A program made the position numbers and the translations under genes. Below are positions 23,948 through 31,141 of a stretch of 43,037 bases of DNA, one piece after another. This DNA comes from a virus. Each line of letters starts with the position of its first letter. Position 1 is the first letter of the stretch. The stretch spans positions 1 through 43,037 of the IMG/VR virus record IMGVR_UViG_3300043398_000403, one strand, 5' to 3'. Below the pieces are notes generated by a model. It was given only the letters and a program-made list of their open reading frames with translations. It ran no database searches and was not told the origin of the DNA.

Positions 23948-24240
23948 ACCGCAACTGGAAATGCCCGGAACGCTGGGTGCTCGGCGGGCGGCATGCGTCG
24001 CACTGTCAGTCGAAAGGCTGCCAATCCGTCGGCCCGCACCCGGATGCGCCGCCTCCGTCCGAGTCGAGCGTTCGCGTCGCGCCGTCGCAGCTGCCGCAGT
24101 GCCCGTATGGGATCGCGCGGCTGGACTGCGACTATCACAAGACGCCGCAGGCGCCCGCGAGCGAGCAGGGGCCGTACGATTACGCCACGCCAGATGCCTG
24201 GATCGACATCCCCGGTTGCAACTGCGGCAGGTGCCGGTGA
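23944..24240 (+). CDS. Cys-rich hypothetical protein, 98 aa
   Basis: Eight Cys and several His are spread along the chain (WKCPERW; HCQSKGC; QCPYG; DCDYH; GCNCGRC), suggesting one or two zinc sites or disulfides. The middle is Pro/Ser-rich. ATG 23944 overlaps the preceding stop, and the TGA overlaps the next GTG. Position suggests co-expression with baseplate genes, but Cys-rich baseplate proteins are not usual. The function is unknown. Confidence 0.65.
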   Translation: MNRNWKCPERWVLGGRHASHCQSKGCQSVGPHPDAPPPSESSVRVAPSQLPQCPYGIARLDCDYHKTPQAPASEQGPYDYATPDAWIDIPGCNCGRCR

Positions 24241-24587
24241 TCGTCAATCTCATCCGCGATGCCGACACCTGCAGCGCCGAAGCGCCGGGCGTGCCCGCCC
24301 ATCGTGTCGCCGCCACGCCCTTCGACGCCGCTGAGCGCGAGGTGCGCCGGCGGGTCCTACGCTCGCTCGCGGACCGGGAGAACCCGCCCACGGCGGTCGT
24401 GTTCGTTCGGACGTGGGAGCTTCCGCCGGAGGGAATCGAGCCGTTCAATCCCGTTTCGGCGGGGTATGTAGATGACGGCATGCCCCTTGGCGCAACGGTG
24501 CCGGTTAACGCTGAAAGATTGGCGCAAGCCATCGTGGCCGACGGCGCGCCTCCGCCCGCCGAGGGCCGTCGAGGGCGCCGCAGATGA
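24237..24587 (+). CDS. Hypothetical protein, 116 aa
   Basis: GTG 24237 overlaps the stop of the Cys-rich gene (GTGA). The protein has an alpha/beta start (IVNLIRDADTC), a helix (AEREVRRRVLRSLADREN), a strand TAVVFVRTWELP, and an Arg/Pro-rich C-terminus. The open frame extends further upstream, but that part is the shadow of the Cys-rich gene. The stop overlaps the spike gene start. The function is unknown. Confidence 0.6.
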   Translation: MIVNLIRDADTCSAEAPGVPAHRVAATPFDAAEREVRRRVLRSLADRENPPTAVVFVRTWELPPEGIEPFNPVSAGYVDDGMPLGATVPVNAERLAQAIVADGAPPPAEGRRGRRR

Positions 24588-25147
24588 GCGCGCTTCCCTC
24601 ATGGGAGGAGATCCTGGACGCCGCCTTGACGGCGCGCCTGCGGGGCGTCCACACGGCGCTGCCGGGCACGATCAAGGGCTACTCCGAGGCGCACCAGACC
24701 GCCACGGTCGAACTCGCGGTCCAGCTTGAGACGACCGTGGAGCAGTTCGTGAAGGTCCCGGATTTGGCCGATGTCCCGGTTGTTTGGCCAGGAGCTTGGT
24801 CGGCCGGCGACAAGTGCCTCGCGATTTTCTGCGAGGAGAGCTTCGCTAAGTGGTTCGATACGGGCTCGGTCGAGCCGCCCGACGTGCTCGCACGCCACGG
24901 GCTGCACGCGGTCTGCATCCCGATCGTCGCGCTTGCGGGGCAGGCCGTCCAGTTCGTGGCCCTGAAAAACCTCGTCGAGGCGGCGCTGCTGGACCTGCTG
25001 GACAACATCATCACGGCCGCCGGCAGCATCACGGCGCCCGGCGGCGGGCCCGCCTTCGTAGCGGCGCTGCAGGCGTACCAGCTGTTGATCACTACGCCCG
25101 GGCCGACGGCGCTGCAGGTGGGTGCGTCCAAGGTGAAAGCGCGGTAG
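24584..25147 (+). CDS. Baseplate central spike protein (Gp138-like), 187 aa
   Basis: This is the membrane-piercing tip under the hub. Residues ~22-105 match the Gp138 N-terminal OB-type domain: TALPGTIKGYSEAHQTATVE, LADVPVVWPGAWSAGDKCL, then FCEESFAKWFDTG and a HGLHAVCIPI strand. The C-terminal ~75 residues are helical and then Pro/Gly-rich. The length is near the small end of the family. Confidence 0.82.
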   Translation: MSALPSWEEILDAALTARLRGVHTALPGTIKGYSEAHQTATVELAVQLETTVEQFVKVPDLADVPVVWPGAWSAGDKCLAIFCEESFAKWFDTGSVEPPDVLARHGLHAVCIPIVALAGQAVQFVALKNLVEAALLDLLDNIITAAGSITAPGGGPAFVAALQAYQLLITTPGPTALQVGASKVKAR

Positions 25148-25150
25148 GAT
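25145..25150 (+). promoter_or_regulatory. Predicted -10 box (TAGGAT), leaderless start
   Basis: TAGGAT overlaps the spike stop codon and lies seven bases before GTG 25158, as at other leaderless starts here. No clear -35 is present. Confidence 0.4.
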
Positions 25151-25157
25151 GGGCGCC

Positions 25158-25331
25158 GTGGAATCATCTCGTCCGGTTCGCCCTGCGCCCATCGTGCCAA
25201 TCGAGCGCCCCACCAAGGTTGTGCATCGCGCGCCTGGGCACGAGGACTACTTCGGTCCGACGCCCGCGGCGGTTGATGTGTACCACTATGATGAGGACTG
25301 CGCCTTGTTTCTCGAAGGTGATTGGACCTGA
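25158..25331 (+). CDS. Small YFG-motif protein, paralogue A, 57 aa
   Basis: The core is RPAPIVPIERP, then VVHRAPGHEDYFGPTPAAVD, and the end is EGDWT. A second gene at 28064 encodes the same pattern (KPAPIIAVN, then EEYFGDTPPCADV, end WGDWD). GTG 25158 fits the TAGGAT box; an in-frame ATG at 25149 is the alternative start. The stop overlaps the gp25-like gene (TGATG). The two copies lie one before each of two baseplate gene groups. The function is unknown. Confidence 0.65.
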   Translation: MESSRPVRPAPIVPIERPTKVVHRAPGHEDYFGPTPAAVDVYHYDEDCALFLEGDWT

Positions 25332-25705
25332 TGGCGTTCAACCTCGGGTTCAATGTGCGTGGCGATCTGGCACTGTCCGAGGATGGGACGGAACTGCTCC
25401 TGACGTCCGGCGCGCCGATGGCGCAGCGCCAGATCGAAGCCGGCTCGGAGATCTGGACCGGCACGCTCGCGTGGGACCCGGACGCGGGCCTGCCGATGCT
25501 CGGGCAGATCTTGGTCAAGGGGCCCGACCTGCGGGTGATCCAGCAGATCTTCCGGGACTTCCTGCTTGAGACCGCCGGGGTGACGTCCGTCCTGGAACTC
25601 AGCTGCAACCTGGACCGGAGCGCTCGAGCGCTGACCGTCCGATTCAAGGTCCTGTGCGAGGACGGGTCTACGGCTTCCGACGAAATCGGCTTCACGTTCG
25701 CCTGA
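25331..25705 (+). CDS. Baseplate wedge protein (gp25-like), 124 aa
   Basis: The sequence GDLALSEDGTELLLTSGAPM, QRQIEAGSEIWTGTLAWDPD, GLPMLGQILVKG and the final alternating strands fit the small gp25/GpW-type wedge proteins that start sheath assembly in contractile tails. It precedes the gpJ-like gene, as usual. ATG 25331 has AAGGTG at 25315-25320 and overlaps the upstream stop. Confidence 0.78.
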   Translation: MAFNLGFNVRGDLALSEDGTELLLTSGAPMAQRQIEAGSEIWTGTLAWDPDAGLPMLGQILVKGPDLRVIQQIFRDFLLETAGVTSVLELSCNLDRSARALTVRFKVLCEDGSTASDEIGFTFA

Positions 25706-25735
25706 CGATTCCCCTTCAGCCCCGGCGCGCTCGGA

Positions 25736-25748
25736 CGTTCACAGAGGC
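25736..25748 (+). promoter_or_regulatory. CGTTC-N8-ATG leader motif (copy 4 of 5)
   Basis: GCTCGGACGTTCACAGAGGC ends at ATG 25749; CGTTC is eight bases from the start codon and CAGAGG lies between. Confidence 0.65.
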
Positions 25749-25955
25749 ATGCACAACATCGTGATCGAAACCTCCCGCTCCGGCAACCACACCGTTTGGT
25801 GCACCAACGCGATCGCCCCGGGCGGCGTCAACTGCCTCGGCCCCATTGCCGCCCGCCACGGTGACGCGATCGACGTCATCCCGAAGGCGCTCGAGCGCGC
25901 CCGCCTCATGGGCTACAACCCCAATCCGAACGTCGAGCTTCGCCGCTTCGGATGA
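25749..25955 (+). CDS. Small hypothetical protein, 68 aa
   Basis: A short mixed strand/helix protein (HNIVIETSRSGNHTVWCTNA; AIDVIPKALERARLMGYN) with two Cys. It starts after the CGTTC leader motif. Its last 14 codons lie in the left arm and loop of a perfect 24-bp inverted repeat, and its stop overlaps the next ATG. The function is unknown. Confidence 0.6.
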   Translation: MHNIVIETSRSGNHTVWCTNAIAPGGVNCLGPIAARHGDAIDVIPKALERARLMGYNPNPNVELRRFG

Positions 25956-25978
25956 GCTCGACGTTCGGATTGGGGTTG
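25916..25978. repeat. Perfect 24-bp inverted repeat, 15-base loop
   Basis: The left arm is 25916-25939 (begins CAACCCCAATCC), the right arm 25955-25978 (ends GGATTGGGGTTG). They are exact reverse complements. The loop 25940-25954 contains the ATG of the gene at 25952. The arms encode the C-terminus of one protein and the N-terminus of the next. There is no T-run, so it is not a standard terminator. Confidence 0.92.
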
Positions 25979-26311
25979 ACCTGGCGACACCGGGTCGCGA
26001 TTCGAGATGCGGCGCCCTACGGGGCGCCGAGTCGTTTGGAGGGAAGGCTGAAGCCGCTGCACGGGTCCGACGTGCAGGACTGGCTGGTCGCGAACGGGCT
26101 CGGCGGGCCCGGCAACGTCGAGGCGTTCCTGGACGACATGGTTCAGCGCGGGATGCTTCGGCGCCTCGGCAAGTTCCTGGTCCAGCGGCAGGAACTCGCG
26201 AAGCGAGCGTCCAGCGCGTCCGGCTGGGCTGACAATTCCCCCTTGCATTTCTGGTACGAAGCGCTGGCGGGCCCGCCCTGCCCCTGGTATCGGGCGCCCG
26301 CAGGCGAGTGA
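25952..26311 (+). CDS. Hypothetical protein, 119 aa
   Basis: ATG 25952 overlaps the upstream stop and sits in the loop of the inverted repeat. Residues ~30-75 (LKPLHGSDVQDWLVANGLGG, then EAFLDDMVQRGMLRRLGKFL) look like a helix-turn-helix or winged-helix-like helical domain. The C-terminus is Trp/Pro-rich. The first ten residues come from the right arm of the repeat. The function is unknown; it could be DNA-binding. Confidence 0.5.
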   Translation: MSSTFGLGLTWRHRVAIRDAAPYGAPSRLEGRLKPLHGSDVQDWLVANGLGGPGNVEAFLDDMVQRGMLRRLGKFLVQRQELAKRASSASGWADNSPLHFWYEALAGPPCPWYRAPAGE

Positions 26312-26313
26312 CG

Positions 26314-26343
26314 TTGGACGCACGGGCCGGAACGTGTTAACGT
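26314..26343 (+). promoter_or_regulatory. Predicted leaderless promoter for homing endonuclease 2
   Basis: TTGGAC (26314-26319), 18-bp spacer, TAACGT (26338-26343), then six bases to GTG 26350. It shares the ending GTTAA(C/G)GTCC with the promoters at 8943 and 17041. Confidence 0.6.
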
Positions 26344-26349
26344 CCAGCC

Positions 26350-26922
26350 GTGCCCGTCGCAATCTACTCGATCAAGCATCGCGCAACCGGCAACGAGTAC
26401 ATTGGACTGACGGCGCATTCGCTGGCCCGACGTTTCGCGCAGCATCAGCACGCGGCCAGTCGCTGTCACAAGCTGCGGAATGCGCTAAAGAAGTATGGGC
26501 CTGACGCGTTTCACGTTCGTGAGGAGGCGTCGCTTCCGACTCGACACGAGGCTGCCATTGCGGAGCGAATTCTGATCGCGGTGCGAAAGCCGGCGTTCAA
26601 CATCACGCCTGGCGGCGAAGGCCGTGTCGGCAAGCGTTCGCATTCTCCCGAAACGCGAGCGAAGATCTCAGCTGCGCTGACCGGTAGGAAGCTGACGAAC
26701 GAGGCGACTCGGGCGAAGCTAAAGGCTCGTAAGCCCGCCAATAAGGGCGTCCCGATGGCCCTGGACGTTCGCGCGAAAGTGTCCGCCGCCAAGCGTGGCG
26801 TGAAGCCATCGCCAGAAACAGTTGCTAAGCGAGCTGCGAGCAACCGCGAATACTGGAGGTCTGACGAGGGCCGCGCGAAAGCCCGCGATCTGGCCTTCCG
26901 GAGGTGGCGATGCCCCCGCTGA
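26350..26922 (+). CDS. GIY-YIG homing endonuclease with NUMOD3 repeats (copy 2), 190 aa
   Basis: The GIY-YIG core is at residues 3-85: AIYSI, NEYIGLT, an Arg in ARRFAQHQ, the catalytic Glu in AIAERILIA, and FNITPGGEGR. NUMOD3-like repeats follow (SPETRAKIS, NEATRAKLK, SPETVAKRA). It has the same plan as the copy at 12108 and shares NALKKYGPDAFHV-type sequence with it. The GTG start has no ribosome binding site but a promoter six bases upstream. Its 3' end overlaps the gpJ-like gene start and supplies that gene's GGAGG site. Confidence 0.9.
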   Translation: MPVAIYSIKHRATGNEYIGLTAHSLARRFAQHQHAASRCHKLRNALKKYGPDAFHVREEASLPTRHEAAIAERILIAVRKPAFNITPGGEGRVGKRSHSPETRAKISAALTGRKLTNEATRAKLKARKPANKGVPMALDVRAKVSAAKRGVKPSPETVAKRAASNREYWRSDEGRAKARDLAFRRWRCPR

Positions 26923-28067
26923 CTGACACGGGTTTCGAACGGCGAACGCAGGCCGACATCCTCGAATCGATTCAGGATGCGCAGCGTTCGACCATCAGCG
27001 CCAAGCTGGACCTGTCCAACCGGACGGTGCTCGGTAGCCTGAATCCGATCTTCGCGGAGCACGTCGACCAACTCGAGCAACTCGCCGAGGAGGCCTACAA
27101 CGCCTTCGACCCGGACAGCGCCAGCGACGACCGTTTCGTCGCGATCTGTCTGCTAACGGGCGTCCCGCGGCGCGGCGCAACGAAGGGCCTGGTCACGGCC
27201 ACGGTCAACCTGCAGGCGAGCAAAACCTACGCCGCGGGCGACCTGGTGGCGCACGTCACGGACGAGCCCACGAACCGTTGGCTGAATCGGGATGCCATCA
27301 CGTCGACGACGGCTGGCAACTATTCGGCGGTTTTCGAGTCCGAGTTCGCGTCGAGCAGCGCGGTTGCGCTGGCGGGCACGCTCACGGTGATCGCTAGCCC
27401 AGTCGACGGCTGGAACTCGATTACCAACGCGGCGGACGCGGACGCAGGCACGGACATCGAATCGATCGAGGCGCTGCGCCTGCGCCGCGAGCAAGCGGTC
27501 TCGCTGGGCGGGTCCCGCACGCGCAACTCGATCCGCGCGAAGATTGTCAGCCTCGACGGCGTCCTGAGCTGTGAGATGTTCGAGAACGTCACCAGCGCCA
27601 CCGACGGCAACGGGCTGCCCGCGCATTCGATCCGGGCTGTCGTGTGGGATGGCAGCACGCCGGCGGCGGACGATGATGAAATCGCGCAGGCCATCTGGGA
27701 TCACAAGGCGGAGGGCATCTCGAGCGGAGGCGGCGAGTCCGGCACGGCGCAAGACGAAGTTGCTGGCCCGCAAACCGTCAACTTCGCGCGCGCCGTTGAG
27801 TCCGCGATCACTGTCGAAGTCGACATTGAGTCGACGGCGGGCGTCAGCGCGGACGACGTCAAGGCCGCCATTATCGCGCAGATGCCAACGCGCGTTGGGC
27901 AGGGCGTCACGTACAACAAGCTCACGCAAGCCGTGTTCGACGTCGAGGGCGTGGACAACTGGACCTTGTTCGAAATCAACGGGGCGACAGCGAACCTGCC
28001 GGCGCTCATCACGACGATTTACACCTTGAGTTCGGGAGACATCACTGTGACGGGGGATGCAACATGA
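26910..28067 (+). CDS. Baseplate assembly protein J-like wedge, 385 aa
   Basis: This is a main wedge component of simple contractile baseplates. GFERRTQADILESIQDAQRS at the start, the ALRLRREQAVSLGGSRTRNS motif near residues 191-210, LPAHSIRAVVWDGS, and the final ADDVKAAIIAQMPTRVGQGV pattern match the Baseplate_J/gp47 family. ATG 26910 has GGAGG five bases upstream, inside the homing endonuclease gene. Confidence 0.9.
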   Translation: MPPLTDTGFERRTQADILESIQDAQRSTISAKLDLSNRTVLGSLNPIFAEHVDQLEQLAEEAYNAFDPDSASDDRFVAICLLTGVPRRGATKGLVTATVNLQASKTYAAGDLVAHVTDEPTNRWLNRDAITSTTAGNYSAVFESEFASSSAVALAGTLTVIASPVDGWNSITNAADADAGTDIESIEALRLRREQAVSLGGSRTRNSIRAKIVSLDGVLSCEMFENVTSATDGNGLPAHSIRAVVWDGSTPAADDDEIAQAIWDHKAEGISSGGGESGTAQDEVAGPQTVNFARAVESAITVEVDIESTAGVSADDVKAAIIAQMPTRVGQGVTYNKLTQAVFDVEGVDNWTLFEINGATANLPALITTIYTLSSGDITVTGDAT

Positions 28068-28240
28068 AGCCCGTCAAGCCCGCCCCTATCATTGCTGTCA
28101 ATGACCGACGTCGCGTGATGCACGTTGCGTCGGGCTTCGAAGAATACTTCGGCGACACGCCGCCATGCGCTGACGTTGAGCAGGAAGAACGCACAGGACG
28201 CTGGCGTCTCGACCGAACGCTTTGGGGAGATTGGGACTGA
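28064..28240 (+). CDS. Small YFG-motif protein, paralogue B, 58 aa
   Basis: The start KPVKPAPIIAVN and the core VMHVASGFEEYFGDTPPCAD, with end GDWD, align over the full length with the 57-aa protein at 25158. The ATG overlaps the gpJ-like stop (ATGA), and GGGGGA serves as ribosome binding site. Its stop overlaps the next gene. The function is unknown. Confidence 0.7.
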   Translation: MKPVKPAPIIAVNDRRRVMHVASGFEEYFGDTPPCADVEQEERTGRWRLDRTLWGDWD

Positions 28241-28449
28241 TGACTCGAGAACCTTGGAAACCCTGCGCTGTGGTGAAGCTCGCACACGCCGCTGCGAAGC
28301 GCGCTTGCCTGACGTCCGCCGCTGAGTGGCAGCGCCTAGCGAAGGCCGCTGTTCAAGAGCACCTCGAAGTCGAGGCGGAGAACGCGCGGCTCAAGGCGCT
28401 GATCAAAAACCACGGCCCGAAGTTTCAGGGCATGACGGAGCTGGCATGA
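28240..28449 (+). CDS. Small helical hypothetical protein, 69 aa
   Basis: ATG 28240 overlaps the upstream stop (TGATG). The protein is an amphipathic helix-rich chain; residues ~42-57 (EHLEVEAENARLKALI) form a short coiled coil. Its stop overlaps the next ATG. It is one of three consecutive overlapping mini-genes between the wedge and a beta-structured virion protein. The function is unknown. Confidence 0.6.
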   Translation: MTREPWKPCAVVKLAHAAAKRACLTSAAEWQRLAKAAVQEHLEVEAENARLKALIKNHGPKFQGMTELA

Positions 28450-28640
28450 GCTTCGTAATCCCGAGCACGCCTCTGCGCGCTTGCGAGCGCGGGCGCACGC
28501 GAACTGTGCGCTGCCAGACCGATAGAACGGCGGTTCTAGGTTGGCGCTGGCAGACGGTCTATCTTCCGAAGCGCCGCAACCTGCTCGCGCAGCTGCGCAT
28601 TCGCTGGCAGGTTCTCCTTCGACGTTGGGGGTACGCATGA
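28446..28640 (+). CDS. Small basic hypothetical protein, 64 aa
   Basis: It is very Arg/Trp-rich (ACERGRTRTVRCQTDRT; LGWRWQTVYLPKRRNLLAQL). Overlaps with both neighbours (ATGA) are the main support; composition is close to that of shadow frames, so caution is needed. No other frame here gives a better gene. Confidence 0.45.
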   Translation: MSFVIPSTPLRACERGRTRTVRCQTDRTAVLGWRWQTVYLPKRRNLLAQLRIRWQVLLRRWGYA

Positions 28641-29056
28641 CGGTTTCGCGTATAGACCTCTCAACCGAATACTTCGGCGGCATGAACGCGCCGACGGTTG
28701 AGCAGGCCGGCGCGCACGTGCGCGTGGACGCCACCGGCTTGAACCTGGAGTACCCGGGCACGCAGCAACTCGTGGCGAGCGGCACGTGGGATGGCGAAAG
28801 CCACACGCTGCACGTGAAGGGCTCCGGCGCTCGCACGATTGCGCTGCCCGACCCGGACAACGGCATCCCGGGCACGGAGGTCCTGATCGTGGACGCGCTC
28901 GGCAATTCGAATGCCGGCAACATCACGATTGACCCGGCCGCATCTGGAACGATCGCGAGCGCCGGAGGCGCCGCTGCCTCCACGCTGGTGCTCAGCACGA
29001 ACTACGCCTCGGCGAGGCTGCAGTTCATCGCTGCCGGGACGTGGGTGCGCGTGTGA
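28637..29056 (+). CDS. Putative beta-structured virion protein, 139 aa
   Basis: Alternating hydrophobic/Gly/Thr strands (LNLEYPGTQQLVASGTW; GNITIDPAASGTIASAGGAA) suggest a fibre or decoration domain like the small beta proteins accompanying tail fibres. It begins inside the end of the previous mini-gene and overlaps the next gene. No family is recognised. Confidence 0.6.
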   Translation: MTVSRIDLSTEYFGGMNAPTVEQAGAHVRVDATGLNLEYPGTQQLVASGTWDGESHTLHVKGSGARTIALPDPDNGIPGTEVLIVDALGNSNAGNITIDPAASGTIASAGGAAASTLVLSTNYASARLQFIAAGTWVRV

Positions 29057-29463
29057 GCGAGCGCGACAACCGCGGAGGCCGATCGCGATTCGACGGCGCA
29101 GATTGGCGCGAAGGCGTCTGGCGAGAACTCGACCAGATCCGTGAAACGATTCAGCGCCAAAGCGAGTTGTTCGAACGGACCCTGGCCAAGCTGGAGTCTC
29201 GTGACGAGCGGCGCGACGAGGAGATCTCGGAACTCCGACTGCAGGTGAACGCGCTCAGAAACGAGTGCAAGCGCAATCTCAAGCGCGATGCGGGCTTGGC
29301 GTCGGTGCCAACGGTGCTGGTGGCCGCGATTGTCGGGGCGCTCAATTACTTCGCCTCGCAGCCGCGGCCCGTGACGGCCCCGACGTCCGCGCAGGTCCTT
29401 CCGACGCCGTCCCCGCCCGTCGCACCTGCGCCGCTGTACGTACCCGCCCTGCCGGAGCATTGA
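29053..29463 (+). CDS. Coiled-coil single-span membrane protein, 136 aa
   Basis: Residues ~20-75 form a charged coiled coil (ELDQIRETIQRQSELFERTL ... EEISELRLQVNALRNECKRN). One membrane segment follows (SVPTVLVAAIVGALNYFAS, ~85-103), then a Pro-rich tail (TPSPPVAPAPLYVPALP). The layout resembles small phage membrane proteins linked to lysis (XhlA-like or inner-membrane spanin-like). It is unexpected between tail genes. GTG 29053 overlaps the upstream stop. Confidence 0.6.
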   Translation: MSERDNRGGRSRFDGADWREGVWRELDQIRETIQRQSELFERTLAKLESRDERRDEEISELRLQVNALRNECKRNLKRDAGLASVPTVLVAAIVGALNYFASQPRPVTAPTSAQVLPTPSPPVAPAPLYVPALPEH

Positions 29464-29466
29464 GTC

Positions 29467-30024
29467 GTGTCCTTGGTCAAATACGAGCAGCACGTCGAGG
29501 AGGGGATCGTTTCCCTCGCCCCGCCGTGGTGGGGAAAACCGCGGATCGCTGCGCTGCTCGCCAGCTATCTGCAGCGCATCCAAGACGTCGAGGACGACCT
29601 TTGGGAGATCTTGGATATCCGCACGCTCGAAAACGCGGACCTGCCGCGGCTCAAGATCTTGGGGTCACTGATCGGGCAGCCCCGGCTTCTCTTCTCCGAG
29701 GAGATGTACCGGAAGGTCCTTCAGGCTCGCGCGCTGGCCAACGTCAGTCGCGGGCGCGCGAGTGACATCCTGGCAGTGCTCGAAGTGCTCATCGGGCCAG
29801 GGGATTACTTCCTGGCGGAGGTCGGAGACGCCACGCTGCTGCTCAGCGTGCTCGTCGCGATCGATGCCGAGCAACTCGCGGCGCTGGTGCAGGTCCTGCC
29901 GGACGTGCGCGCCGCAGGCGTCGGCTTTCAACTGCTTTTCGCCGCGGACCTGACCGACACGGGCGTGTGGGGCGAGTCTCTATGGGGCGCGCCAACGGAA
30001 TGGGGGACGGTGCGGGTTCTCTGA
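29467..30024 (+). CDS. Baseplate/tail protein (gpI-like, DUF2612-type), 185 aa
   Basis: LASYLQRIQDVEDDLWEILD followed by LENADLPRLKILGSLIGQPR is the usual opening of tail proteins that join wedge to fibre. LFSEEMYRKVLQARALANVS and the segment DILAVLEVLIGPGDYFLAEV complete the pattern. It lies after the gpJ-like gene and directly before the fibre. GTG 29467 starts four bases after the upstream stop. Confidence 0.78.
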   Translation: MSLVKYEQHVEEGIVSLAPPWWGKPRIAALLASYLQRIQDVEDDLWEILDIRTLENADLPRLKILGSLIGQPRLLFSEEMYRKVLQARALANVSRGRASDILAVLEVLIGPGDYFLAEVGDATLLLSVLVAIDAEQLAALVQVLPDVRAAGVGFQLLFAADLTDTGVWGESLWGAPTEWGTVRVL

Positions 30025-30048
30025 GCGCCGCCCGCCAAAAGGAACACG

Positions 30049-31092
30049 ATGACACTCGGACTCGCCTGGGCGACCAACGCAAATTACTCCTCCGGCCCCG
30101 ACCTGGGAACGCCTACGAAGGTGAACCCCGCCTCGACGGCGAACGGGTTCGTCGCTGGCACAATCATCGCGCCGCAGCACGTCAACTTCCTGTTCGACGC
30201 CGCGGGCGACGAGCTCGCCAAGGCCGTGGATGGGATCGGTGGCGGAACGTACGCGATGACCGCGCCGCTCATCTTCACCGGCGACGATATCCGTGTCGGC
30301 AGCGGCGCCGACCTGCAGATCCTCACGGGCGGCGCGATGCACGTTCAGGGGACGGCCCGCCTGGTCATCGAGGGGCCCGACGCGGAACTCACAATCGACC
30401 CGTTCGGCACGCTGTTCGTCGACACGGACGGTGCGCTGCAGATCGATGGCGACTTTATCCACAACGGCACGGGCACGGTCGGCTCGGGCGCGACCTTCCG
30501 CATCCACACCAGCCAGCAGCTCACGATCAACGCGCCGACGGACTCGTTCCGCCTGACGCTCGCGCCGCAGTCCGTCCAGGCGGATGCGGGAGGAACGGAC
30601 CCGTCGTGGCGCCCGCGCACCTCTGCCACGGCCTTCTGCGGAACCACGGAGGGTTGGTTCCAACACGACGTGACGGCGGGCTTCACGATCGCCTTTCCGC
30701 TGAACTTGCCGGTAGGCGACGACATCGTGACGGCAGTCGCGCAGGTGGACGGCTCACAGGGCGGGGTCGACCATGCGGCGAAGCCGACAGGCGGCGACCT
30801 GCCGACGCTGGCGCTGGTGCGCGTGGATGGCACGGGTGTCGCGTCTGTCGTGGCCCGCCGTGCCGATCAGTCCGCCAACGTGACGGCGTACAACTCGCTC
30901 CACACGATCACGCTCGCCAGCGGCGCATTGGACGCAGGCACGCTGCCGCACACTGTAGACGCGAACTACTCTTATTATCTCGTGATGACCGGGGAGACTG
31001 GCGGCAACGCCGAGGCCGACAAGTTCGGAATTCTCTCGCTGAGCGGCACCTGCACGGCGCGCACGTATCGATCGGCGCTGATGGTCTACTGA
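30049..31092 (+). CDS. Tail fibre/receptor-binding protein, 347 aa
   Basis: It is the last gene of the virion module. Residues ~75-175 show repeated short strands (IRVGSGADLQILTGGAMHVQ; GTLFVDTDGALQIDGDFIHN), fit for a beta-helix shaft. Residues ~200-347 look like a globular beta tip. The first ~65 residues would attach to the gpI-like protein. ATG 30049 has AAAAGGA. It ends just before a strong terminator. Confidence 0.75.
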   Translation: MTLGLAWATNANYSSGPDLGTPTKVNPASTANGFVAGTIIAPQHVNFLFDAAGDELAKAVDGIGGGTYAMTAPLIFTGDDIRVGSGADLQILTGGAMHVQGTARLVIEGPDAELTIDPFGTLFVDTDGALQIDGDFIHNGTGTVGSGATFRIHTSQQLTINAPTDSFRLTLAPQSVQADAGGTDPSWRPRTSATAFCGTTEGWFQHDVTAGFTIAFPLNLPVGDDIVTAVAQVDGSQGGVDHAAKPTGGDLPTLALVRVDGTGVASVVARRADQSANVTAYNSLHTITLASGALDAGTLPHTVDANYSYYLVMTGETGGNAEADKFGILSLSGTCTARTYRSALMVY

Positions 31093-31131
31093 AAAAGCAA
31101 CGGGGCGGGCGCCATCACCTTCGCCCGCCCC
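31092..31131. terminator. Strong convergent terminator
   Basis: GGGGCGGGCG (31102-31111) and CGCCCGCCCC (31122-31131) form a perfect 10-bp stem with a 10-base loop. On the leftward strand the stem is followed by GTTGCTTTTT, a proper T-tract, so it ends the long leftward operon. It also faces the end of the fibre gene and may stop both. Confidence 0.88.
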
Positions 31132-31141
31132 GCTGACAAGT

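Noticed and set aside
23961-24236. N-terminal extension of the 116-aa protein at 24237
   Set aside because: The extended part is the shadow of the Cys-rich gene at 23944; the GTG at 24237 gives the usual GTGA overlap.
25975-25990. The 24-bp inverted repeat as a rho-independent terminator
   Set aside because: There is no T-run after the stem in either direction, and the genes on both sides overlap, so termination there would be harmful.
29967-31136. A 389-codon open frame overlapping the tail fibre gene on the same strand
   Set aside because: It is very rich in Arg, Gly and His with no plausible fold, the product of a high-G+C shadow frame. The frame at 30049-31092 reads as a fibre and has a good ribosome binding site.
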